Source: an uncultured Archangium sp.
Lineage (GTDB): Bacteria > Myxococcota > Myxococcia > Myxococcales > Myxococcaceae
DNA length: 64,000 nt
Direction of reading: 5' to 3'
NCBI GenBank assembly: GCA_903905455.1
Contig: CAIVGN010000189.1
Coordinates: 1 to 64,000 of the forward strand
Shown here: positions 27,428-34,845 of the stretch, one piece after another
How positions within the stretch are numbered: the stretch's first letter is position 1
How the letters are laid out: the number at the start of each line of letters is the position of its first letter
The notes under the pieces: model-generated
Database searches by the model: none
Told to the model about the DNA's origin: nothing
Seen by the model: only the letters and a program-made list of their open reading frames with translations
Made by a program: the position numbers and the translations under genes

Positions 27428-27937
27428 ATGACGCTCGCGCCGCGCAGGGGTTCTGAGTCCGTGGTCGAAATGACGCAGCTGTTGTTGCCCGGCGACGCCA
27501 ACGCCCTGGGGGCCGCCTTCGGTGGCTCGGTCATGGGGTGGATCGACATCTGCTGCGCCGTCGCGGCCCAGCGCCACGCCCGGCAGAACGTGGTCACCGC
27601 GTCGATGGACGACCTGCACTTTCACGCGCCGATCAAGATCGGGTTCCAGGTCATCTTGCGCGCCCGCGTGCTCGCGGCGTTCAAGTCGTCGATGGAGGTC
27701 GGCGTCACGGTGCACGCCGAGAACCCGCTGTCCGGTGAACGGCAGTTGACCACCAGCGCGCTGCTCACCTTCGTGGCCCTCGACCGGGACGGGAAGAAGC
27801 TCCCCGTGCCGGCCCTGGTGTGTGAGACCGCGCTCGAGCAGCGGGCCGCCGACGAGGCCACCATCCGCCGGGCCCAGCGCCTCGCCCAGGCCAAGGACCA
27901 GACCGGGTCGACCTGGTTCAGGCTGCTGGAGAAGTGA
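27428..27937 (+). CDS. Acyl-CoA thioesterase, YciA-like hotdog fold
   Basis: A 169-residue protein with the hotdog thioesterase pattern MTQLLLPGDANALGAAFGGSVMGWIDICCAVAAQRH, NVVTASMDDLHFHAPIKIG and the helix region at about 90-110. It belongs with YciA/BACH hexameric acyl-CoA thioesterases. Alternative starts at 27374 and 27416 exist; 27428 gives the usual short leader before the domain. Its substrate chain length is unknown. Confidence 0.85.
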   Translation: MTLAPRRGSESVVEMTQLLLPGDANALGAAFGGSVMGWIDICCAVAAQRHARQNVVTASMDDLHFHAPIKIGFQVILRARVLAAFKSSMEVGVTVHAENPLSGERQLTTSALLTFVALDRDGKKLPVPALVCETALEQRAADEATIRRAQRLAQAKDQTGSTWFRLLEK

Positions 27938-27943
27938 GGCGGT

Positions 27944-28180
27944 TCAGCCCTGCTTCGACGCGCGAATGGCCCGCAGCGCGTACTGCACGCCGATGCCGCC
28001 CGCGATGAGCACGAAGATCAAGCTCACGCCCCGGGCCCCGCTCAACAGCCGAACGCCCGCGATGCCGAAGCAGGCGATGGCGAACACCCAGTGCCGCACG
28101 GCGAGGGGCACGGTGCGCACGTTCGAGAACGCCCACGCCGCGCCCAGCACCACCACCGCCACCCAGTCGACGCCGATCAC
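27944..28180 (-). CDS. Small inner-membrane protein
   Basis: A 78-residue protein with three hydrophobic segments (about 4-18, 28-44, 50-66) and short polar ends. Its GTG start overlaps the stop of the YbhN-like gene, so it is the last member of a leftward envelope group. No family was recognised. Confidence 0.65.
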   Translation of the reverse strand: MIGVDWVAVVVLGAAWAFSNVRTVPLAVRHWVFAIACFGIAGVRLLSGARGVSLIFVLIAGGIGVQYALRAIRASKQG

Positions 28181-29235
28181 GCCTCACCCGTCTTGGCCTG
28201 GTCGCTCAACTTGCCGGCGATGTCGCTGAACGAGCCGTGCGAGCGCACCAGGAAGAACAGCCCCACCAGCACCTGCTGGATGATCTGCACCGCCCACAGC
28301 ACGTTGGCGTAGGCCACGCCGCTGGAGTTGACGATGTCCTGGGGCAGGAACACGCCCATGCCGATGAGCAAGGCCAGCTGGGCCGTGCCCGCGCTGCCCG
28401 GCGCCGCGGGGATCATCATGCCGACGATCACCACGCACAGCAGGAAGTAGCCCTGGAAGAGATCGAGGTGCAGCGGCACGCACGCGCGACCCGCGGCCCC
28501 CGAGCAGTCGAAGCCGTTGGCGAACCAGGCCATGCCCGCGCCGTTGGCGACCCAGTAGATGGCCGTCCACAGGAAGAAGAGCGCCATGTTCTTGCCGTCG
28601 GGCAGCTGCTTGAGCGCGCCCACGAAGCCGTCGACGATGCCCACCACCTTCTCGGTGAGCCCCGGCGAGATGCGGCCCATGGTCTTGCGCATCACCCCGA
28701 TCACGAAGTCGTGCTTCCAGCGCGCGAGCAGCAGGAAGCAGAAGCCCGAGAAGAACACGAGGAACATCAGGTTCGCGCCGACCCGCACGCGCTCGATGTC
28801 GTGCGCGTCTTCAGGCACGAAGAACATCAGCCCCCGCAGGAGGATGGCGATGATCAGCCCGTCGATGATGCGCTCGAGCACCACCGAGGTCATCGCCGCC
28901 GAGCGCCGGATGCCCGAGCGCTGCGCGATGAGGAAGGGCCGCGCGAACTCGCCTAAGCGAAACGGGAGGATGATCAGCATCATGAAGCCGATCGCCGAGG
29001 CCTCGTTGAGCTGCTTGAAGGGGACCTTCTCGAGGCCCGACATCAAGTTGCCCCAGCGCAGCGTGCGCGCGACGTGAATCACGGCCAGCACCACGAGGTA
29101 GACCGACAGCGTCGTCAGCCAGTTGGCCGACGCGAGCGCGACCCACATCTCGGCCCAGTGCGTGTTCTTGAACGTCCACCACAGGCAGACCACCGTGATG
29201 GCGAGACTGACTCCGAGTTTGATCCACCGGCTCAC
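28177..29235 (-). CDS. YbhN/LPG-synthase-type flippase domain protein
   Basis: A 352-residue integral membrane protein of the lysylphosphatidylglycerol synthase transmembrane family (UPF0104): ALASANWLTTLSVYLVVLAV, then MLIILPFRLGEFARPFLIAQRSG, and IPAAPGSAGTAQLALLIGMG. Lone members without a synthetase domain are thought to move lipids or lipid-linked sugars across the inner membrane. It lies between a PHP phosphatase and a small membrane protein. Confidence 0.85.
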   Translation of the reverse strand: MSRWIKLGVSLAITVVCLWWTFKNTHWAEMWVALASANWLTTLSVYLVVLAVIHVARTLRWGNLMSGLEKVPFKQLNEASAIGFMMLIILPFRLGEFARPFLIAQRSGIRRSAAMTSVVLERIIDGLIIAILLRGLMFFVPEDAHDIERVRVGANLMFLVFFSGFCFLLLARWKHDFVIGVMRKTMGRISPGLTEKVVGIVDGFVGALKQLPDGKNMALFFLWTAIYWVANGAGMAWFANGFDCSGAAGRACVPLHLDLFQGYFLLCVVIVGMMIPAAPGSAGTAQLALLIGMGVFLPQDIVNSSGVAYANVLWAVQIIQQVLVGLFFLVRSHGSFSDIAGKLSDQAKTGEA

Positions 29236-29260
29236 GGGCCGAGGCCCTTAACACTCTTCG

Positions 29261-29986
29261 TCACTCGATCACTCCTTGCAGCAACGCCGCCGGCCGTTTC
29301 TCCACCAGCTCGGAAAACACCTGCGCGCCCACGGCCTTCTCGAGCGCCTTGAGGCTTTGTGCCACCCACGCCTGGGCGTTGACCGGCGAGTGCAGGTCGG
29401 TGGCGGCCACCGCGTAGAGCCCCTCGCCCAGGAACTGCCGCGCCAGCTTTTCGGCCGTCTTCCCGTAGCGGCCGATGAGCGCGCCCATGTCGAGCTGCAG
29501 CAGCGCGCCGGCGCGCACCAGCTCGGCCGCCCTGCCCTTCTTCTCGAACTCGAAGCACCGCTCGGGGTGCGCGATGAGCGGCGTCACGCCCTTCAACTTC
29601 ATGCGGAACACGAGGTCCGCGAGCATGGGAAGGGGGCCCTGGTAGGGGGCCTCCACCAGCAGCACCTTGCCCGAGCCCAGCAGCCGCGCGGCCGGCGTGC
29701 CCAGGGTGGTGAACAGCGAGTCTTCGAGGAAGAAGTTCTCGGCGTTGGGGAACAGCTCGAGCGCGAGGCCCGCGGTCCCCAGGGCGGCGCGCACCTCGTC
29801 GAGCTTCGTGGCGCACAGGCCCGCGTCCATCGAGGCGTACTCGCGGCGGTGATGCGGGCTGGGCGCCAGGTGCGTGTAGCCCAGCGACGACAGCGCGCGC
29901 GCCATCTCCAGCGTCTCGTCGAGCGACTTGGAGCCGTCGTCGACGCCGGGCAACAGGTGGAGGTGGAGATCGACGAGGCCCATCAC
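29261..29986 (-). CDS. PHP-domain phosphatase, CpsB/CapC tyrosine-phosphatase family
   Basis: A 241-residue metal-dependent PHP enzyme. Metal ligands are visible in DLHLHLLPGVDDG (about 6-18), SPHHRREY (about 44-51), IAHPERC (about 136) and ATDLHSP (about 194-200). CpsB/YwqE proteins dephosphorylate the tyrosine kinase that controls polysaccharide export. No Wzc-type kinase lies in the window. It starts immediately after the stop of the upstream beta-barrel gene. Confidence 0.9.
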   Translation of the reverse strand: MMGLVDLHLHLLPGVDDGSKSLDETLEMARALSSLGYTHLAPSPHHRREYASMDAGLCATKLDEVRAALGTAGLALELFPNAENFFLEDSLFTTLGTPAARLLGSGKVLLVEAPYQGPLPMLADLVFRMKLKGVTPLIAHPERCFEFEKKGRAAELVRAGALLQLDMGALIGRYGKTAEKLARQFLGEGLYAVAATDLHSPVNAQAWVAQSLKALEKAVGAQVFSELVEKRPAALLQGVIE

Positions 29987-30538
29987 TCACCACCAATCGA
30001 GCACGACGCCGACGTTGAAGTTCCCGACGTAGGTGTTGCCCGGGTACTGGCGCTGGAAGGTGAACGGCGCGCCGAAGCCCACGTAGGCCGCGAGCCGCAG
30101 GTGCGGTTGCAGCCGCAGGCCCGCCTGCACGCGGCCCTCGGCGTAGCCCACCACGCGGTTCTCGAAGGCGTAGAACGAGCCCGGCGCGAAGGCGGCGCGG
30201 TACCACAGCGGGCCGGCGGTCACGCGAAAGCCCCAGTGGAGGAGCTGGCGATCGCTGCGGTAGCCCACGCCCCCGAGCACCACGTGTTGGAAGTGCGCCG
30301 TCATGGGCGAAGGCGGCGCGACCCCGAAGCCCGAGCCCACGGCCAGGTTCCACTCGAGCACGTTGCGCGGCTGGTCGATGATCGCCCCTTCCCAGGAGAG
30401 CCGGAAGTGCGGCGTCACCAGGGGGCTGTTGATGAAGACGCCCACCTCGAGCGACCGCGGCACGAAGAAGGGCACCAGGGGCGCCTCGCTCGGCGTCGCG
30501 GCGGTGATCAGCAGGCTGCCCAGCAACGCAAGCACCAT
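29987..30538 (-). CDS. Predicted outer-membrane beta-barrel protein
   Basis: A 183-residue protein with a signal peptide (cleavage probably after about residue 17) and alternating strands such as [18 protein letters not shown] and [15 protein letters not shown], ending with an aromatic C-terminus (VVLDWW) as outer-membrane barrels do. It leads the leftward envelope group and is divergent from the microcompartment operon. No specific family was recognised. Confidence 0.65.
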   Translation of the reverse strand: MVLALLGSLLITAATPSEAPLVPFFVPRSLEVGVFINSPLVTPHFRLSWEGAIIDQPRNVLEWNLAVGSGFGVAPPSPMTAHFQHVVLGGVGYRSDRQLLHWGFRVTAGPLWYRAAFAPGSFYAFENRVVGYAEGRVQAGLRLQPHLRLAAYVGFGAPFTFQRQYPGNTYVGNFNVGVVLDWW

Positions 30539-30569
30539 CGTGGTTCGCGTTTGGCCGTGTACGCCGTGC

Positions 30570-30627
30570 TTGTCAACGGATCGGGGGGGCTCTAGAACCC
30601 CGCCACTTCTCGGGCACTTTCTGCCCG
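30570..30627 (+). promoter_or_regulatory. Candidate promoter and leader hairpin of the microcompartment operon
   Basis: TTGTCA (30570-30575) and TAGAAC (30593-30598) are 17 bases apart. The leader then has a perfect hairpin CGGGCA-CTTTC-TGCCCG (30611-30627). GGGAG (30633-30637) is the ribosome binding site, 8 bases before the TTG start of the first shell gene. The elements are read by eye; activity is inferred. Confidence 0.5.
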
Positions 30628-30645
30628 CATTCGGGAGACGCCTCT

Positions 30646-31284
30646 TTGTCTACGTCGCTCCGCACGTACGTTTTTCTCGACAGCCTTCAGCCCCAGCTCG
30701 CAGCCCACATCGCCACCACGTGCCGCGGGTACTTCCCCGTGCCTTACGTGGCGTCGCTCTTCGTGGAGATCGCGCCGGGCATGGCGATTCACCGCCTGAT
30801 GGACGTCGCCTTGAAGCAGACGCGGGTGCAGCCCGCGACGCTCGTCGTCGAGCGCGCCTACGGGATGCTCGAGCTGCACAGCGAGGACAAGGGCGAGGTC
30901 CGCTCGGCCGGTGAGGCCATCTTGAAGGAGATGGGTCACAAGGAAGAGGACCGCATCAAGCCGCGCCTCGTCTCCAACACCATCATCCGCGCCATCGAGC
31001 CGATGCACGCGATGATCCTCGACAAGATCCGCTTCGGGTCGATGATCGAGCCCGGCGAGTCGCTCTTCATCCTGGAGTGCGAGCCCGCCGCCTACGCCGC
31101 CCTGGCCGCCAACGAGGCCGAGAAGGCCGCCAACGTGAAGCTGGTCGACGTGACGCCCTACGGCGCCTACGGCCGCCTGTACCTCGCCGGTTCGGAGTCG
31201 GAGATCGACTCGGCCGCCGAGGCCGCCGTCGCCGCCATCAAGGGTCTCACCGGCAAGGAATCAGCGCCGGCGAAGGAAAAGTAA
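30646..31284 (+). CDS. Microcompartment shell protein, tandem BMC domains (BMC-T, probably double-layer type)
   Basis: A 212-residue protein with two permuted BMC folds (about 1-100 and 105-205) that would form a pseudohexameric shell trimer. The first half has [17 protein letters not shown] and [18 protein letters not shown]; the second has [27 protein letters not shown] and [16 protein letters not shown]. It resembles, from memory, the Haliangium ochraceum trimers that stack into double discs with gated pores. The TTG start is supported by GGGAG 8 bases upstream. It is first in the shell operon. Confidence 0.88.
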   Translation: MSTSLRTYVFLDSLQPQLAAHIATTCRGYFPVPYVASLFVEIAPGMAIHRLMDVALKQTRVQPATLVVERAYGMLELHSEDKGEVRSAGEAILKEMGHKEEDRIKPRLVSNTIIRAIEPMHAMILDKIRFGSMIEPGESLFILECEPAAYAALAANEAEKAANVKLVDVTPYGAYGRLYLAGSESEIDSAAEAAVAAIKGLTGKESAPAKEK

Positions 31285-31340
31285 CTTTCCGCAGCATGCT
31301 TTGACGCAGTTCCACTCAAGACGAGAGGCAGACGACTCCG

Positions 31341-31649
31341 ATGGCTGACGCACTGGGAATGATCGAGACCAAGGGCTTCGTGGGAATGGTCGAAGCGGCC
31401 GACGCGGCTGTGAAGGCCGCCAAGGTGGAGCTGGTTGGCTACGAGAAGATCGGTGGCGGCTACGTGACGATGGTGGTCCGTGGTGACGTCGCGGCGGTGA
31501 AGGCGGCCATCGAGGCCGGCGCCCGCGGGGCAGAGCGTGTCGGCGAGCTCGTCTCGACGCACGTCATCCCCCGCCCGCACGTCAACATCGACCTCGTGCT
31601 GCCCCTCGGCCGCCTGGACCAGGCGAAGTCCGAGAGCGGCCAGAAGTAA
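31341..31649 (+). CDS. Microcompartment hexameric shell protein (BMC-H)
   Basis: A 102-residue single BMC-domain protein: [20 protein letters not shown], the [19 protein letters not shown] pore region and [16 protein letters not shown]. The Gly-rich pore loop (KIGGG) replaces the GSG loop of PduA-type hexamers. It is very close to the hexamer of the Haliangium ochraceum shell as I remember it. BMC-H proteins make up most facets and let small polar substrates through. Confidence 0.96.
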   Translation: MADALGMIETKGFVGMVEAADAAVKAAKVELVGYEKIGGGYVTMVVRGDVAAVKAAIEAGARGAERVGELVSTHVIPRPHVNIDLVLPLGRLDQAKSESGQK

Positions 31650-31658
31650 GGCGCGCCG

Positions 31659-31946
31659 ATGCTGCTCGGCAAAGTGGTGGGGACGGTCGTCGCCACCCGC
31701 AAAGAGCCGACGCTCGACGGCTCCACGTTCCTGCTCGTCAGGGGCATGGACGCCGAGGGCAAGGCCACCTCTTCCCTGGTGGTGGCGGTCGACGCGATGG
31801 GCGCAGGCGTGGGCGAAGTGGTGCTCTACGCCTCGGGCTCCTCGGCTCGGCAGACCGACATGACCAAGGACCGCCCGGTCGACGCCGTGATCATGGCGAT
31901 CGTCGACCAGGTGGTCGTCGAGGGGAAGCTGACGTGGGTGAAGTAA
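31659..31946 (+). CDS. Microcompartment vertex protein (BMC-P, EutN/CcmL family)
   Basis: A 95-residue pentamer-forming protein that caps the twelve vertices of the shell. It has [43 protein letters not shown] and [13 protein letters not shown], the family pattern. It starts 9 bases after BMC-H and its last 13 bases overlap the next small gene. A single copy of each shell class here is enough, in principle, for a closed shell. Confidence 0.96.
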   Translation: MLLGKVVGTVVATRKEPTLDGSTFLLVRGMDAEGKATSSLVVAVDAMGAGVGEVVLYASGSSARQTDMTKDRPVDAVIMAIVDQVVVEGKLTWVK

Positions 31947-32137
31947 ACCGCCCGAAGCGGGTGCGCGTTCGAGGCGCGTCGCAAGACGCCCTCGTCGCCG
32001 CCGCGACCCGGGAATGTGCGCAGCAGACCGCCGCGCCGTCGTGTGAACGGGTGCTCGTGGTGTACGGCGCCCGGGCCGCGAACATCTACATCGAGTCTTC
32101 GCCGACGCCGCGGGTTGCCGCGCGCCGCGTGAGCTGA
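31934..32137 (+). CDS. Small unknown protein inside the microcompartment operon
   Basis: A 67-residue reading frame with GTG start overlapping the BMC-P end, ending 10 bases before the aldehyde dehydrogenase gene. Codons end in G or C as in its neighbours, so it is probably real. The N-terminal 14 residues are basic ([10 protein letters not shown]); a middle helix-like part contains two Cys ([14 protein letters not shown]), and [12 protein letters not shown] may form strands. No family was recognised. It could be an adaptor, a cargo-associated peptide or a chance frame; no function is assigned. Confidence 0.5.
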   Translation: MGEVNRPKRVRVRGASQDALVAAATRECAQQTAAPSCERVLVVYGARAANIYIESSPTPRVAARRVS

Positions 32138-32147
32138 GAGGTCGTCC

Positions 32148-33563
32148 ATGAACGAGGCGCAGATCAACTCGATCGTCGAGCAGGTCGTGCGGAAGCTCTC
32201 GGGCGAGCTCTCGAAGCTCCCCGCGAGCCCTGGCCGGGGCCCGGTGCTCATCGGCAAGCGGCCGGGCGTGTTCGACGACCTCGACTCGGCCGTCACCGCC
32301 GCCACCCGCTCGCAGGAGCAGTGGATCCGCCTCGAGATCGAGACCCGGGAGAAGGTCATCGAGGCCATGCGCCAGTGCACGCGCGACCACGTCAACGAGC
32401 TGTCGTCGATGGCGGTCGCCGAGACCAAGCTGGGCAACGTCGCCGACAAGGTGAAGAAGAACCTGCTGTGCGCCAACAAGACGCCGGGCATGGAGATCCT
32501 CCGGTCCCAGGCCGTCAGCGGTGACTACGGCCTGATGCTGCTGGAGCGCGCGCCCTTCGGCGTCATCGGGGCCATCACCCCGTCGACCAACGCCACCGAG
32601 ACCATCATCAACAACGGCATCGCCATGGTGGCCGGCGGCAACTCGGTCGTCTTCAACGTGCACCCCAGCGCCAAGGGCGTGGTGACGTTCTTCGTGGGAA
32701 AGCTCAACGAGGCGATCGTCGCCGCCGGGGGCCCCGCGAACCTGCTGTGCATGCTCGGCAGCCCGACCATCGAGTCGGCCAGCGCGCTGATGAAGCACCC
32801 CGGCATCCGCCTGATCGTGGTCACCGGTGGCCCGGCGGTGGTGAAGGCGGCGATGAACTCGGGCAAGCGCGCCATCTGCGGCGGCCCCGGCAACCCGCCC
32901 GCGGTGGTGGACGAGACGGCCCACGTGGCCCGCGCCGCGAAGGACATCGTCGACGGTGCCTCGCTGGACAACAACATCGTGTGCATCGTGGAGAAGGAGA
33001 TCTTCGCGGTCGCCTCCATCGCCGACCAGCTGAAGGCCGAGATGCAGAAGCACGGCGCTTACGAGGTGCCTTCTTCGGCCATCAACCGGCTCGAGAAGCT
33101 GGTGGTGGACGAAGGCCACGCGGCGCGCGACTGGGTGGGCAAGGACGCCACGAAGATCGCCGAGGCCGCGGGGCTGCGCGTGCCGGCGGGAACCCGGCTG
33201 CTCTTCGCCGAGGTGGACCCCACGCACCCCTTCGTGCAGGCGGAGCTGCTGATGCCGGTGATCGGCTTCTCGCGGCTCAAGAGCGTCGAAGACTGCATCG
33301 CCGCAGCGGTCCAGGCCGAGCACGGCTTCGGGCACACCGCGACGATGCACTCCACGAACATCGACGTGCTGTCGGCCATGGCGAAGATCGTGAACACCTC
33401 GATCTTCGTGAAGAACGGGCCGTCGTTCGCGGGCCTGGGCATGACGGGCGAGGGTTACACCTCGTTCACCATCGCCTCGCCCACGGGTGAAGGCCTGACC
33501 ACCCCGGTCAGCTTCACGCGTGAGCGCCGCTGCACCCTGAAAGACTCGTTCCGCATCATCTGA
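32148..33563 (+). CDS. Microcompartment CoA-acylating aldehyde dehydrogenase (PduP/EutE-like)
   Basis: A 471-residue aldehyde dehydrogenase-superfamily enzyme of the type that turns an aldehyde plus CoA and NAD+ into acyl-CoA. Residues 1-18 (MNEAQINSIVEQVVRKL) form an amphipathic helix followed by a Pro/Gly-rich linker, like known encapsulation peptides. Catalytic Cys279 lies in DNNIVCIVEKE, preceded by KRAICGGPGNPPAVVD; FGVIGAITPSTNATETI lies near 130. It is the only enzyme in the operon. The aldehyde substrate is unknown because no signature enzyme adjoins it. Confidence 0.94.
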   Translation: MNEAQINSIVEQVVRKLSGELSKLPASPGRGPVLIGKRPGVFDDLDSAVTAATRSQEQWIRLEIETREKVIEAMRQCTRDHVNELSSMAVAETKLGNVADKVKKNLLCANKTPGMEILRSQAVSGDYGLMLLERAPFGVIGAITPSTNATETIINNGIAMVAGGNSVVFNVHPSAKGVVTFFVGKLNEAIVAAGGPANLLCMLGSPTIESASALMKHPGIRLIVVTGGPAVVKAAMNSGKRAICGGPGNPPAVVDETAHVARAAKDIVDGASLDNNIVCIVEKEIFAVASIADQLKAEMQKHGAYEVPSSAINRLEKLVVDEGHAARDWVGKDATKIAEAAGLRVPAGTRLLFAEVDPTHPFVQAELLMPVIGFSRLKSVEDCIAAAVQAEHGFGHTATMHSTNIDVLSAMAKIVNTSIFVKNGPSFAGLGMTGEGYTSFTIASPTGEGLTTPVSFTRERRCTLKDSFRII

Positions 33564-34129
33564 TGCCTGCGCCCCTGCCCGGTCCCGCGCTGGGTTTGCT
33601 CGAGCTCGAGTCGCTCGCGCGCGGGGTCGTCGTGGCCGATGCCCTGGTCAAGCGCGCCGCGGTGACCATCGCGGTCGCCGAGGCCGTCACCCCCGGCAAG
33701 TACCTGCTGATCTTCACTGGCCCGGTGGGCGAGGTGGCCGAGTCGTGCGAGGCCGGCCTCGCGGTCGGCGGCGCCATGGTGCTCGACTCGCTGCACCTGC
33801 CGCACATCGCCGAGGCGGTGGTCGCGGCGCTGCTGCACGGGCAGTGGGCGAAGGTCGGGGCGGACGACGCCGTGGGCATCGTGGAGCTGCACACCGTGGC
33901 GGCGACGCTGCGGGCGGCCGACGTGGCGCTCAAGTGCGCCAACGTGAAGCTCACGCACCTGCAGCTGGCCAAGGGCATCGGCGGCAAGGGCTGGTTCACG
34001 CTGGCCGGCGTGCAGCACGACGTCGAGGCGGCGCTCGAGGGCGCTGCGGCGGCCGTGCAGGCGCCGTTGCTGGTGACGACCGAGCTCATCTCGCGGCCGC
34101 ACGCCGAGCTGCGCGGGAAGATTCTCTAG
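33563..34129 (+). CDS. Microcompartment shell protein, tandem BMC domains (BMC-T, single-layer type)
   Basis: A 188-residue protein with two BMC domains: ALGLLELESLARGVVVADALVK and KYLLIFTGPVGEVAES in the first, VGIVELHTVAATLRAADVALK and GKGWFTLAGVQHDVEAAL in the second. It resembles the single-disc trimer of Haliangium. Its ATG shares one base with the dehydrogenase stop. It closes the shell operon and is convergent with pyrF, the two stop codons being only 2 bases apart. Confidence 0.93.
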   Translation: MPAPLPGPALGLLELESLARGVVVADALVKRAAVTIAVAEAVTPGKYLLIFTGPVGEVAESCEAGLAVGGAMVLDSLHLPHIAEAVVAALLHGQWAKVGADDAVGIVELHTVAATLRAADVALKCANVKLTHLQLAKGIGGKGWFTLAGVQHDVEAALEGAAAAVQAPLLVTTELISRPHAELRGKIL

Positions 34130-34131
34130 GT

Positions 34132-34845
34132 TTAGTTGATCGACTCGAGGATCGCCTTCGCCGCGGCCACCAGGTCGGGCGCGGCGGTGATCGGCCTGCC
34201 AATCACCAACAAGTCGGAGCCCGCGGCGATGGCCGAAGCCGGCGTCTCGGTGCGCGCCTGGTCGTTGGCTGCGGCGCCCAGCGGCCTGATGCCCGGGGTA
34301 CACAACACGATGCCCGGACCCACCAGGGCCCGCACCGCGGCCACTTCGCGCGCGCTACACACGAGCCCGGTGGCCCCGGCCCGAATGGCCAACTGCGCGA
34401 GCCACGCCGCCTGCGCCCCGGCGTCACGCGCCACGCCGGTGTCGGCCAGCGCCGCGTCGTCCATGGAGGTGAGCACGGTCACCGCGAGGATTACCGGCGC
34501 GGGGTGACCGGCCTTCGCCGCGCCCGCCGCGGCCCCCTGCACCGCCGCCTTGACCATCGCCGCCCCGCCCGACGCATGCACCGTCAGGTACGAGACGCCG
34601 AGGGCCCCGGCCTTCGCTGCCGCCAGCTCCACCGTGTTGGGGATGTCGTGCAGCTTCAGGTCCAGAAACACGCGGGCCCCGCGCTGGAGGAAGACCTCCA
34701 CGGCGCGAGGCCCGTGCTCGACGAACAAGGAGAGTCCGACCTTCGCGACCCCGACGTAGGGGGCGACCTGCTCCCAGGCAGCAATGCCTTCCGGGAGCGG
34801 CAGGTCGACCGCCAACGCGATGCGATCGCGAGGGCCCAAGCTCAC
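34132..34845 (-). CDS. pyrF: Orotidine 5'-phosphate decarboxylase
   Basis: A 237-residue TIM-barrel enzyme for the last step of UMP synthesis. Signatures are RIALAVDLP, the catalytic VFLDLKLHDIPNTV near residue 60, LTVHASGG, GIRPLG and SDLLVIGRPIT. The GTG start at 34845 overlaps the stop of the DsbA-like gene (GTGA); longer upstream frames overlap that gene and are not conserved. Confidence 0.95.
   Translation of the reverse strand: MSLGPRDRIALAVDLPLPEGIAAWEQVAPYVGVAKVGLSLFVEHGPRAVEVFLQRGARVFLDLKLHDIPNTVELAAAKAGALGVSYLTVHASGGAAMVKAAVQGAAAGAAKAGHPAPVILAVTVLTSMDDAALADTGVARDAGAQAAWLAQLAIRAGATGLVCSAREVAAVRALVGPGIVLCTPGIRPLGAAANDQARTETPASAIAAGSDLLVIGRPITAAPDLVAAAKAILESIN

Noticed and set aside
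27374-27430. Longer thioesterase starting at 27374
   Set aside because: The added residues are unconserved and overlap the likely promoter region of the divergent membrane protein; the later ATG fits the family better.
31167-33350. Open frame of 727 codons on the minus strand opposite the shell operon
   Set aside because: It mirrors the shell and dehydrogenase genes, has His/Arg-rich low-complexity translation and crosses several real genes.
24937-34129. A shared pathway joining the deoxynucleoside kinase or threonine genes to the microcompartment
   Set aside because: About 5 kb of unrelated genes on both strands separate them and no aldolase or lyase connects the chemistry; kept only as a thought.
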